DNA of 12,710 nucleotides from DUUS01 sp964416365 (lineage in GTDB: Bacteria > Bacillota_I > Bacilli_A > RF39 > UBA660), in assembly GCA_964416365.1 (NCBI GenBank), contig CAYQDO010000025.1, positions 1 through 12,710 on the forward strand, read 5' to 3'. A program made the position numbers and the translations under genes. The notes under the pieces are model-generated. The model was not told the DNA's origin and made no database searches. It saw nothing but the letters and a program-made list of their open reading frames with translations. Position 1 is the first letter of the stretch. Each line of letters opens with the position of its first letter. Shown here one piece after another: positions 1 through 6,508 of the stretch.

Positions 1-70
1 TTATTCTACATATTATTTTATCATAAATATTTTTGCATTGTTATACTAGATTTTTTTGTTATAAATACAT

Positions 71-96
71 TAAAAATGTGAGATATTTCTCACATT
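71..96 (-). terminator. Intrinsic terminator of the AAA+/DUF2357 operon
   Basis: A perfect 9-bp stem (88-96 with 75-83), four-base loop and short T-run. The 5' arm overlaps the stop codon of the last gene, so the operon ends tightly here. Confidence 0.8.
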
Positions 97-1396
97 ATAT
101 TGCTATTTCCAAACTACCCATGAAGGTTCTGCCTTGGTCTTCATTTTGTGGTTCACCGGTACCTTGAAGATAAATTTCTATACGATATTTTTGAATTACC
201 CGAGGTGGAATATAAATATTTTCTTTAATGATAGTACCGGTTGTTTTTGGAATAGTTAAATCACTTACATTAGGTGCTCCATTGGTTCCAATAACATTAT
301 ATTTTAAATTGTTGGTAATAAAACTATTAGATATAACTCGCCATTTTAATGTATATAACATTGGATAATCTGATAAGTTTTCAACTGTAAATTCTTTTAT
401 TGGTATTTCTCCTGGGATATATCCCGGAATTAATTCTTGATCATTTGGTAATAATCCGGATACACTTATGGTTTCACCATCAGTATAACGGATAACAATG
501 TATGGAGTCGATGTTTCAATATCTGGATTACCAACACTACCGGTTGAACCAGATCCTCCACTACCCTTTGGTGGTTCTTCTATTTGGACTTCTGATTTAT
601 CACATTTGTTATCACATTTTCCGTCTCCATCAGTATCACAGAATAGATCACATATTTCATCACCATTTAAATCTAAATTTAAATCCGGTGAGCAATCAGC
701 ATCAATGTCGATATCTAAATCAGCTGTCCCATCTCCATCGATATCAAAATTCATATCTGGCCAGCCATCACCATTGATATCACAATTAATTTTACATAAG
801 GAACATTTTCCACCGCTAGCGTCATTTACAAAATTTTTATCAGCTACTCCATCTAAATCAGTATCAATATTAAATCTAGCTTTACGATTACCTTTGTAGT
901 CTATATTTAAATCTGGTTTTTTATCTCCATCAATATCAATATTAATATCTGCAATATTATCCTTATTAATATCGATATTTATATCTGGGGTACCATCACC
1001 ATCTATATCCTTATTAAGATCTGCAACACTTAAATAAGCAAAACCTGCATAGGTTGCTCCTGCCAAAGCAAATATGAATAACCAAACGGAAAAAACAAAC
1101 CAATTTTTACCTATTTGTTTCTTAGATTCTACTTTAAATTTTAAAACTAATTTTTCTTTTGAAACTTTTAAGTTATAAGGAAGAAAAATATAATCATTTT
1201 TGGGATTACATGTTAATTTAATGACTTTATAAATATGTTTCTTAGAAACTTCTAAATCCGCTTGATAGATATCTTTAAGAACTTTTTCAATTTCTGCATA
1301 TTGTTCTTGTTCAGTTTTAATATTGAACTTAATTAAATCAACGGTTTTTTCGTCTCTACCTAATATCGGATTTATTTTTTGTTCTTTCTTCCCCAT
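95..1396 (-). CDS. Bitopic membrane protein with Asp-rich Ca-binding-type repeats and beta-sandwich-like domain
   Basis: This is a 433-residue protein. A basic cytoplasmic head (about 1-97) of unknown fold is followed by one TM helix (about 98-123). Then comes an outside region of about ten 12-residue repeats (130-268) of the pattern D-x-D/N-x-D/N-G-x-x-D-x-N-x, as in thrombospondin type 3 or dockerin-like calcium loops. A Gly/Ser linker (278-288) leads to a C-terminal domain (about 295-433). That domain has Pro-Gly-Glu-Ile-Pro, a Phe-Thr-Val-Glu-Asn-Leu-Ser strand, Tyr-Thr-Leu-Lys-Trp, Ile-Pro-Pro-Arg-Val and a final Phe-Met-Gly-Ser-Leu-Glu-Ile, which looks like the Ig-like beta-sandwich of CalY/TasA-type proteins (tentative). 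There is no cleavable signal peptide or LPXTG; the topology should be N-in, C-out. It is the last gene of the operon and follows DUF2357 by 18 bases. The head could contact the ATPase/DUF2357 pair. A hairpin overlaps its stop codon. Confidence 0.85.
   Translation of the reverse strand: MGKKEQKINPILGRDEKTVDLIKFNIKTEQEQYAEIEKVLKDIYQADLEVSKKHIYKVIKLTCNPKNDYIFLPYNLKVSKEKLVLKFKVESKKQIGKNWFVFSVWLFIFALAGATYAGFAYLSVADLNKDIDGDGTPDINIDINKDNIADINIDIDGDKKPDLNIDYKGNRKARFNIDTDLDGVADKNFVNDASGGKCSLCKINCDINGDGWPDMNFDIDGDGTADLDIDIDADCSPDLNLDLNGDEICDLFCDTDGDGKCDNKCDKSEVQIEEPPKGSGGSGSTGSVGNPDIETSTPYIVIRYTDGETISVSGLLPNDQELIPGYIPGEIPIKEFTVENLSDYPMLYTLKWRVISNSFITNNLKYNVIGTNGAPNVSDLTIPKTTGTIIKENIYIPPRVIQKYRIEIYLQGTGEPQNEDQGRTFMGSLEIAI
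593..1009 (-). repeat. 36-base coding repeat region (12-residue Asp-rich units)
   Basis: About ten units encode D-x-D/N-x-D/N-x-x-x-D-x-N/D-x. Unit 4 (DYKGNRKARFNI) has lost most acidic ligands. A Cys-rich spacer (about residues 190-205, CSLCKINC) interrupts the array after unit 5, and the last units replace non-ligand positions with Cys. DNA identity between units is only partial, so the array is old or under selection at protein level. Confidence 0.85.
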
Positions 1397-1402
1397 AGAT
1401 TT

Positions 1403-1410
1403 CTTCCTTT
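1403..1410 (-). promoter_or_regulatory. Ribosome binding site deciding the ATG start at 1396
   Basis: AAAGGAAG lies six bases upstream of the ATG at 1394-1396. An in-frame GTG at 1412-1414 sits immediately after the previous stop and has no comparable site in front of it, so the ATG is preferred. Confidence 0.7.
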
Positions 1411-1414
1411 CCAC

Positions 1415-2515
1415 TTATTTTAATAATAACATAACTTTTTCAATTTGACCTAAATTAATATTAATAAATTTTTTATATGTATCATTAATACCTTTAATTT
1501 GCTCATCTTTATATTTAGCTGCATATTTTAATTCATTATTAATGATGTTTTTTAATTCATTTTCGTCTGTTTCAAAATTTTTCGCTAAATTAAATATTAA
1601 TTTCTTAAGATTAGCATATTTGGAAGTATCTTCATCTTTAGATACCTCTAACCCATTTAATATTGCATAATTTAAATAATAAGATAAAGAGTATTTTTTA
1701 TCGATATCCTCACTACTTAAATCAACATTTTCTTTATATTTTCTAATTGGTTTTTCAATTTGATAACGCTCTAAGAACTCCCATAATCTTAAAGCATATA
1801 CAAAGTTTGTATCTTTTAAAATAACATTAGTTTTACGAATTGGTGATCTTACCGGAGTAGCGTTTTTCATATTTTTCATAAATTGACTACTCTTAAAATC
1901 TTCCAAAATATCTCTAATATTCTCTATCTTTTGTGTTAAATCCACTGGTTTTTCATATTTACCAATTAGTTTTTCATAATTTACTGATTTTAAAGATAAT
2001 GTAATATTAACATCTTCATTTTTAAATCTTGTATTAGCTTCATAATTCACTGTTTTAACTTCTTTATTAGAAGACTCTTCATCTTGATATGCTAACTGAT
2101 TTTGAACAAAAACGTATAAGTTATTAATTAAAGAATAAACAAATCGATTTTCATATAAATCAATAGTTTCTTCTTTAAAAATATTTAACATTTTTATTGG
2201 TTTTACTAGACCATCATCATCTACTTCTTGAATCAAACCTGTATGTTGCGCTAAATGTTTAACTGACTCTTCAGATACTTTTTTGGTTTTTTCAATTGGT
2301 AAAATATCTTCCTCTTGGACAATAAAACGACGAGGATTACGAATAATATTATCAATATAAGGAATAGCATCATTAATAGTTTCAACCCATGAATAATCAA
2401 TGGTTAGTTTTTCGCTGATTTTCTTAACCATTACATTTGATTTAGTCTTGGACATAAATAATTTAGTTTCTTCTTCAGGTATATTACTTACTAAAGCCTG
2501 TAATTCATTATTCAT
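1415..2515 (-). CDS. DUF2357 protein (McrC N-terminal-like) without nuclease domain
   Basis: This 366-residue protein carries typical DUF2357 landmarks: Asn-Pro-Arg-Arg-Phe-Ile at 60-65 with a following Glu-Glu and an Ile-Glu-Lys; Ser-Val-Lys-His-Leu-Ala-Gln-His-Thr at 84-92; Leu-Tyr-Glu-Asn-Arg-Phe-Val-Tyr at 120-127; and Pro-Val-Arg-Ser-Pro-Ile-Arg at 221-227 leading into Leu-Arg-Leu-Trp-Glu-Phe. DUF2357 corresponds to the McrC region that contacts and stimulates the McrB ring, and in restriction systems it is usually fused to a PD-(D/E)XK nuclease. Here the C-terminus is helical, Lys/Asn-rich, and shows no such motif, so DNA cleavage by this protein is unlikely. No TM helix is seen. The ATG has AGGAG seven bases upstream and lies 19 bases after the AAA+ gene. 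The likely role is a cytosolic activator or adaptor of the membrane-bound ATPase. Confidence 0.85.
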   Translation of the reverse strand: MNNELQALVSNIPEEETKLFMSKTKSNVMVKKISEKLTIDYSWVETINDAIPYIDNIIRNPRRFIVQEEDILPIEKTKKVSEESVKHLAQHTGLIQEVDDDGLVKPIKMLNIFKEETIDLYENRFVYSLINNLYVFVQNQLAYQDEESSNKEVKTVNYEANTRFKNEDVNITLSLKSVNYEKLIGKYEKPVDLTQKIENIRDILEDFKSSQFMKNMKNATPVRSPIRKTNVILKDTNFVYALRLWEFLERYQIEKPIRKYKENVDLSSEDIDKKYSLSYYLNYAILNGLEVSKDEDTSKYANLKKLIFNLAKNFETDENELKNIINNELKYAAKYKDEQIKGINDTYKKFININLGQIEKVMLLLK

Positions 2516-2534
2516 AAGTATACTCCTTTAATTT

Positions 2535-4043
2535 TTAAATAGTTTTCTTTAATCTTTCTAAGTAAGCGATACAATCTTTCATAACGCCATCGCCAAAGGT
2601 TTTATTTAAGAAATCAATAAATCCATCAATTTCATTACGTATATAAGCTAAGTTTAATTGATCAAATTTTCTTAAAATCTTATGAGCAATTAAATAATCG
2701 ATTGCTACTAGTTCTTCTCCCCCACAAGCTACATAAGCCGGGACAAACTCTTTTAATTGTTTAACAATACGATTACCAAATGCTAAACGGAATTTCTCAA
2801 TTACATAATCATCCATTAATGATATCTTGTCTAAATTTTCTTGACTAACTGGATAATCCTTTTGGGCTTGTTTTAAAATGTTTATAAAGTGCTCACAAGA
2901 TAAATTAACTGCCTCAGTTTTTGGTGCTTCAAACGGTATACCTTTTTCATCAATATTAATCGGCATCGCACGGTCATATACTTTATCAGTAATCATGAAT
3001 GTTGAATCATCATTATTGATTGTACCAATATACCACATATTGGTTGGTATTCTTAACCTACCATTTTCTACTAATTTAGGATCACTTTCCCATGCATTAG
3101 GAACCAAATCAATTACCCATTCATCGGTACTTGGTAATTCCAAAATAGATAACATTTCCGCAAAGTAGTATTCTACACGGGAAATGTTCATTTCATCTAA
3201 CAATGTTACAAAAACATTATCTTTGTATTTAGCCTCATACATTTTAGTTAAAACTTCTGTTTCATTAAATCTCTTGGTAAATTCGTTAAAATAACCAAAA
3301 AGTTCAGAAGAATCACGCCAAGATGGTTGAACAGGTGCTATAACAGCATCATTATTAATAAAGTTCCCAAAAGCATAAGCAAGGGAAGTTTTACCGGTAC
3401 CAGATATACCTTGTAAAATAATTAATCTATTTGAAGCAAAAGATGCAATAAATAATCTAATTAAATTAATATTGTAATAAAGCCCCATTTCCGAAGCAGC
3501 AAAATTTAAAAATTTATCACATAATTCTGATAAAGTAATAGCAGAATCATATGGCTCCGGTTCATAATTTTCCATAGCTTCATCAACTTGAGATAATTTA
3601 AAGAATCTACTTTCCCCTTCTTTTAATTTATTGACAACATTTCCATTTTCATCATATTCAATATCACTATTTTCCGGATCACTCATAGCTAAATATTTTT
3701 GATTTTCACTTTTTAATTTAATTACTTCATTATTTAAATTATCAATTTCATCTATTATAGCTTGTTGATGACTAACGCGATGACGATATTTAATATATCC
3801 AATTATCATTCGATATATTAAAAAGAAAAATAAACCAAATAATAGTAATAATGATAAACTGGCTAAAACTATCATTACAATTCCAGCACCGGTTAAATCT
3901 TTAGAATATTCTTTAATTACTTCAATGTAATTTAAAATATTAAAAATCTGAAATAAAGATAAGCCTATTTCTTTAAATAAATTAATTATTCCATTAAAGA
4001 AAGGCTCCATAAACTTTAGAAAAAATTCATTGTATCCACTCAT
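2535..4043 (-). CDS. Membrane-anchored McrB-type AAA+ ATPase
   Basis: This 502-residue protein has a hydrophobic/amphipathic N-terminus (about 5-40), a strong TM segment at about 53-84, a coiled-coil-like stretch (about 92-118) and an acidic linker to about 165. The AAA+ module follows: Walker A GISGTGKT at 212-219; Gln-Pro-Ser-Trp-Arg-Asp-Ser-Ser-Glu-Leu-Phe-Gly at 239-250, like the McrB-family region after strand 2; Walker B ending Leu-Leu-Asp-Glu-Met-Asn at 281-286; a sensor-1 region Gly-Thr-Ile-Asn-Asn-Asp-Asp at 340-346; and an Asp-Arg arginine-finger candidate at 357-358. These motifs place it in the McrB/MoxR-like clade. McrB itself is a soluble GTPase, so the membrane anchor is unusual. 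GTP versus ATP use cannot be told. The start overlaps the upstream stop (TAATG), with AAGGAG eight bases away. The DUF2357 gene follows directly and is the expected partner, as McrC is for McrB. Confidence 0.9.
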   Translation of the reverse strand: MSGYNEFFLKFMEPFFNGIINLFKEIGLSLFQIFNILNYIEVIKEYSKDLTGAGIVMIVLASLSLLLLFGLFFFLIYRMIIGYIKYRHRVSHQQAIIDEIDNLNNEVIKLKSENQKYLAMSDPENSDIEYDENGNVVNKLKEGESRFFKLSQVDEAMENYEPEPYDSAITLSELCDKFLNFAASEMGLYYNINLIRLFIASFASNRLIILQGISGTGKTSLAYAFGNFINNDAVIAPVQPSWRDSSELFGYFNEFTKRFNETEVLTKMYEAKYKDNVFVTLLDEMNISRVEYYFAEMLSILELPSTDEWVIDLVPNAWESDPKLVENGRLRIPTNMWYIGTINNDDSTFMITDKVYDRAMPINIDEKGIPFEAPKTEAVNLSCEHFINILKQAQKDYPVSQENLDKISLMDDYVIEKFRLAFGNRIVKQLKEFVPAYVACGGEELVAIDYLIAHKILRKFDQLNLAYIRNEIDGFIDFLNKTFGDGVMKDCIAYLERLKKTI

Positions 4044-5173
4044 TATTTATTCTCCTTTTCATTTCCATAAACAAGGGCTTCATCTTCTAGAAAACCATTC
4101 ATGGTCTCTATTATGATATTATCTTGTTTGGTTACTATTATTTGATTATTTTTCATAAATTCTTTACTGAATATATACTTAGTATTCTGGTCAATCTTCT
4201 CAATCAAAGCTTCTTTATTGCAATATATATAGTAGTCTAATTTATTATTGTTTAGCTTATTGATTAAATCAGTAGTTGCTTCATTATTATCAACTAATAG
4301 TTTTATACACTTAGCAGTTATTTTAGATTCTAATAATTTTTTATATTCTTTAATATTTTTGTCTTTATTTAAGAACTTCTTTTTAATGGGAATTAAAAAT
4401 GTACTTAAATTTCTTTTAGCCTGAAGTTCTTTAAGTAAAGTAGATACAGCTAATTGAGCACTTATCATAGTAAAACTATCATCTATATTTTTTTGGAAAT
4501 ATATTTTTTGACTTTGTTCTGAATCATATTTTTCTAAGTCTTCAATATAGTAATTATACTGAGTTATATATAAATCTTTATCATTAGCAATTTTAATATA
4601 TTTATTAAAGGAATTTTTGTTTGTTAATGACTCATAAATTTCTTTTTCTTTAAAGGCATTTTTCTTTACTAATTCAATTAATTTCTTAGTATTTTTCTTG
4701 CCACCATCTATTAAAAATATAAAGTTTATTTTATGATAATTATCAATATATTCATAAATGATATTATTATAGTTAATACCGGTTTCTTTGATATTACAAG
4801 ATAATTCATCTAATTCTAATGCCATTTGTAAGTAAACTGCTATCAAAATTATTTCTTGTTCATTCTTAGCTAAATCAAATACCATATTATGTTTCATAAA
4901 GTAATCAGAAATGGCATTAATCTCTTTAGTAATTTTATATTCGTCTATATAAGGACTTTCTATAAATATCTTGCTTATATCAAATTTAAGCTCCGCAAAT
5001 AAATATTTAGTAAGATAAATTTCGATTATATCGGTTAGTATCTCAGTTGCTTTTTTTTTATTTCTTAAAATTTTTTTATGATCAACTGAAATAATTTGTG
5101 ATATAAGATTTACATATTCTGTTAAGGTAACTAATTTGTATTTACTGTAAACATTAATTAAATCAGCTATCAC
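4043..5173 (-). CDS. Unrecognised 376-residue cytosolic protein, first gene of AAA+/DUF2357 operon
   Basis: I do not recognise this protein. It is Lys/Asn/Ile-rich, mostly helical by residue pattern in its first half (with Leu-rich amphipathic segments such as the one near residues 105-120), and has alternating beta-type patterning near the C-terminus. No signal peptide or TM helix is evident, so it is probably cytosolic. No nucleotide-binding or nuclease motif (no Walker A, HNH or PD-ExK pattern) stands out. A small basic region with several Lys-Lys pairs lies around 265-285. It starts with GTG (RBS AGAGG nine bases away), about 25 bases after the predicted transcription start. Its stop overlaps the next start by one base (TAATG), so it is coupled to the AAA+ ATPase and probably acts with it. 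A target-recognition or regulatory subunit is possible, but nothing in the sequence proves it. Confidence 0.8.
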   Translation of the reverse strand: MIADLINVYSKYKLVTLTEYVNLISQIISVDHKKILRNKKKATEILTDIIEIYLTKYLFAELKFDISKIFIESPYIDEYKITKEINAISDYFMKHNMVFDLAKNEQEIILIAVYLQMALELDELSCNIKETGINYNNIIYEYIDNYHKINFIFLIDGGKKNTKKLIELVKKNAFKEKEIYESLTNKNSFNKYIKIANDKDLYITQYNYYIEDLEKYDSEQSQKIYFQKNIDDSFTMISAQLAVSTLLKELQAKRNLSTFLIPIKKKFLNKDKNIKEYKKLLESKITAKCIKLLVDNNEATTDLINKLNNNKLDYYIYCNKEALIEKIDQNTKYIFSKEFMKNNQIIVTKQDNIIIETMNGFLEDEALVYGNEKENK

Positions 5174-5182
5174 AAAAAACAA

Positions 5183-5187
5183 CCTCT
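5183..5187 (-). promoter_or_regulatory. Ribosome binding site deciding the GTG start at 5173
   Basis: AGAGG lies nine bases from a GTG codon at 5171-5173. It directly abuts an in-frame TTG at 5180-5182, which is too close to serve as the start. The GTG is therefore preferred, shortening the protein by three residues. Confidence 0.65.
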
Positions 5188-5204
5188 ATTCTATTCTATA
5201 ATTC

Positions 5205-5233
5205 ATTATAACAAACCAGTAGTTTTTATGCAA
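5205..5233 (-). promoter_or_regulatory. Promoter of the AAA+/DUF2357 operon
   Basis: A perfect -10 TATAAT (5205-5210) is preceded by TGT, giving an extended -10. A 17-base spacer and the -35 TTGCAT (5228-5233; TTG conserved) complete it. Transcription should begin near 5198, leaving a leader of about 25 bases before the first start codon. Part of the spacer (ACTGGTTTGT) resembles a segment inside the upstream RNA (5341-5350), which may be coincidence. Confidence 0.75.
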
Positions 5234-5234
5234 C

Positions 5235-5269
5235 AAAAAAACTAGACATTCTGATAAAATATCTAGTTT
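5235..5269 (-). terminator. Strong intrinsic terminator of the intergenic RNA
   Basis: A 12-pair stem (5258-5269 with 5239-5250, one G-U pair) with a seven-base loop is followed by a run of seven T. It is the strongest terminator in the window. It ends two bases before the -35 box of the next promoter, which separates the RNA from the following operon. Confidence 0.85.
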
Positions 5270-5425
5270 GGTTTGATGAATAGTTACGCTAATACATGCA
5301 ACGCAATGTGCAAATATTAGAATACGGTGTATTATCAGTACAAACCGGTAACTACTTATCTTTCGGAGTTTCACCTCTCCATAACATATGTCATGCTTAG
5401 CGCAGATAAGATTCCCTCTTACAAG
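5235..5425 (-). ncRNA. Putative structured non-coding RNA, class unknown
   Basis: On the minus strand this segment folds by eye into two adjoining domains and a terminator. Domain 1 is closed by CTTATCT/AGATAAG (5404-5410 with 5355-5361) and holds a six-pair hairpin CATGAC-AUAU-GUUAUG (5395-5380) and a GGAG/CTCC hairpin (5380-5365). Domain 2 starts at the next base, closed by TAGTTAC/GTAACTA (5348-5354 with 5281-5287), and holds AATAC/GTATT (5329-5333 with 5321-5325) and CTAATA/TATTAG (5315-5320 with 5289-5294). A 12-pair terminator follows. The two non-Watson-Crick pairs seen (5383/5392 and 5247/5261) are G-U only on the minus strand and A-C on the plus strand, which supports this orientation. 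The 5' end is uncertain; with the 5606 start the transcript would be about 370 nt. Its local base composition is less A+T-rich than the flanks. I could not match it to tmRNA, RNase P, 6S, SRP, T-box or the common riboswitches. It may be a trans-acting RNA or a leader. Confidence 0.5.
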
Positions 5426-5518
5426 AAAACTTCAATGCTGAATACATAAATATTAATCATTTATAACGTTAATTAATAATTTAATTAAAAATTATTAATA
5501 ATGGTTAATAAATAATTT

Positions 5519-5544
5519 CCAAATTATTTTTGAAGATAATTTGG
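5519..5544 (-). repeat. Perfect 9-bp inverted repeat (hairpin)
   Basis: CCAAATTAT pairs with ATAATTTGG across an eight-base loop (arms 5536-5544 and 5519-5527). There is no spacer between it and the hairpin at 5545-5574, so the two could stack coaxially in RNA. Very A+T-rich, weaker palindromic sequence continues down to about 5465. Confidence 0.55.
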
Positions 5545-5574
5545 TGCATACTTTTAAATAAATAAAAGTATGCA
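5545..5574 (-). repeat. Perfect 11-bp inverted repeat (hairpin)
   Basis: TGCATACTTTT (read on the minus strand) pairs perfectly with its complement across an eight-base loop (arms 5564-5574 and 5545-5555). It directly abuts another hairpin at 5519-5544, and both would lie in the 5' part of a transcript from the 5613-5641 promoter. It could be an RNA stem or an operator palindrome; sequence alone cannot tell. Confidence 0.6.
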
Positions 5575-5612
5575 AGTCATTAATATTTTGTATTTCTATT
5601 CTAAGCAATTTT

Positions 5613-5641
5613 AGTATATCTAATCTTTTTAAAAAAATCAA
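5613..5641 (-). promoter_or_regulatory. Promoter reading leftward into the intergenic RNA region
   Basis: The -35 TTGATT (5636-5641) and -10 TATACT (5613-5618) are separated by exactly 17 bases, with a transcription start expected near 5606. It lies just past the tadC terminator and points into a region with no protein gene but many hairpins, so it probably starts the non-coding transcript described next. Confidence 0.5.
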
Positions 5642-5691
5642 TAGTAAAATGTAAAAAAATGTAATTTTTTGTCAAATTATTATTAAAAACC

Positions 5692-5715
5692 AAAAAAAAG
5701 GCTTTTTAAACCTTT
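5692..5715 (-). terminator. Intrinsic terminator of the Tad operon
   Basis: The arms AAAGG (5711-5715) and CCTTT (5697-5701) enclose a nine-base loop, and a T-run continues through 5692. Extra inner A-T pairs are possible with a bulged G. The stem is short and the T-tract is strong. It sits just past the tadC stop codon, where the operon would be expected to end. Confidence 0.6.
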
Positions 5716-5717
5716 CA

Positions 5718-6506
5718 TTAAGCAGTAAACATCATCAAAATAGAAATTACTAAAAGTACCATAACTCCTACACCAGTTGTAACAAGCATAATCATCGTTT
5801 TACTTTCCATTTTTTCTAGTCGTTCTTTATATCTGGCTTCTCTGGCTTTTTGTTGTAAACTGGAAATATTTCGTGAGAAAGTGAGTAACTGTTCTTGTTT
5901 TCTTTCATTACTTCCTAATGATAAACGAAATAACAGTCTCATCATACGCATAGAATCTCTTACTGGATAATCTTTCGCAAACGCCATATACGGGTTTATA
6001 GTTGAATCACCGGCATTAATTTTCTCTATTAAAGTTTTCAATCCTTCTTTGAAAATGTCTGGAGCTTCTTCAATCGATTTACCTAATGCTACCGGTACAG
6101 TATAATGTTGTACTAAAATTTCCAAATTCTTTAAATAATAAGGTAACATTAAATCTATTTTATGTAGATGTGATTTATAATATTTCTTTAATTGCAAATA
6201 TGATAATTTAAAAACACCGTATCCTGCTATGACACAGAACAATATATTAGCGTAATTTAAATCGGAAATAAATAAGAAAACCATCATTAATATTACTAAT
6301 AAGCCATTACGCAGACGGACATTAAATATTTTTTCAACATCTACTGCGTCTCCGTACTTAGCTTTAGCATAAAACTCAAAATCTTTTTCTTTAAGTTTTT
6401 TAAATAAGTCAGAATTGTCAATAACAAATTTGTTTGTACTAATGCTGCCATTATATTCCAATATAATATAAATTAAGACACCTAGTATCAACATTTCTAT
6501 CATCAT
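5718..6506 (-). CDS. tadC: TadC-like inner-membrane platform protein (T2SF domain)
   Basis: This 262-residue protein has an N-terminal TM helix (about 3-17), a TM pair at about 67-82 and 86-100, a soluble helical domain at about 105-230, and a C-terminal TM helix at about 238-260. The soluble part has the T2SF pattern: Leu-Pro-Tyr-Tyr-Leu opening helix 1, a Pro-Val-Ala-Leu-Gly-Lys-Ser-Ile turn near 138-145, and later an Arg-rich amphipathic helix with Ala-Arg-Glu-Ala-Arg (221-225). It starts with two successive ATG codons, and either could be used. A G-rich GGGGGT segment lies inside the end of tadB, two bases away, so coupled translation is likely. It is the last gene of the Tad operon. A hairpin with a T-run follows at once, and no prepilin peptidase comes after it in this window. 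Confidence 0.85.
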   Translation of the reverse strand: MMIEMLILGVLIYIILEYNGSISTNKFVIDNSDLFKKLKEKDFEFYAKAKYGDAVDVEKIFNVRLRNGLLVILMMVFLFISDLNYANILFCVIAGYGVFKLSYLQLKKYYKSHLHKIDLMLPYYLKNLEILVQHYTVPVALGKSIEEAPDIFKEGLKTLIEKINAGDSTINPYMAFAKDYPVRDSMRMMRLLFRLSLGSNERKQEQLLTFSRNISSLQQKAREARYKERLEKMESKTMIMLVTTGVGVMVLLVISILMMFTA

Positions 6507-6508
6507 AA

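Noticed and set aside
19..47. A plus-strand promoter-like TATACT near the left edge
   Set aside because: There is no good -35 at proper spacing and no plus-strand gene follows it.
498..899. Plus-strand open frames of 91 and 133 codons opposite the Asp-rich repeats
   Set aside because: They are mirror frames caused by the 36-base repeat, which excludes stops on the opposite strand. The peptides are Ser/Pro/His-rich without fold-like pattern.
593..1009. Evenly spaced repeats as a possible CRISPR or satellite array
   Set aside because: The period is 36 bases with no spacers, and the units align as protein repeats inside an intact frame.
1415..4043. Calling the AAA+/DUF2357 pair a type IV McrBC restriction system
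   Set aside because: There is no nuclease motif, no modified-DNA-binding domain, and a membrane anchor on the ATPase; only family relationship is supported.
5186..5374. A 62-codon minus-strand reading frame in the intergenic region
   Set aside because: It runs through the structured RNA, the strong terminator and the promoter, has no ribosome binding site, and encodes an unpatterned peptide.
5235..5606. tmRNA, RNase P RNA, 6S RNA or a T-box leader in the intergenic region
   Set aside because: There is no tRNA-like TTCGA/CCA end, no GAGGAAAGTCC-type RNase P core, no long single 6S-type hairpin, and no T-box GGTGGNACCGCG element; the following gene is not amino-acid related.
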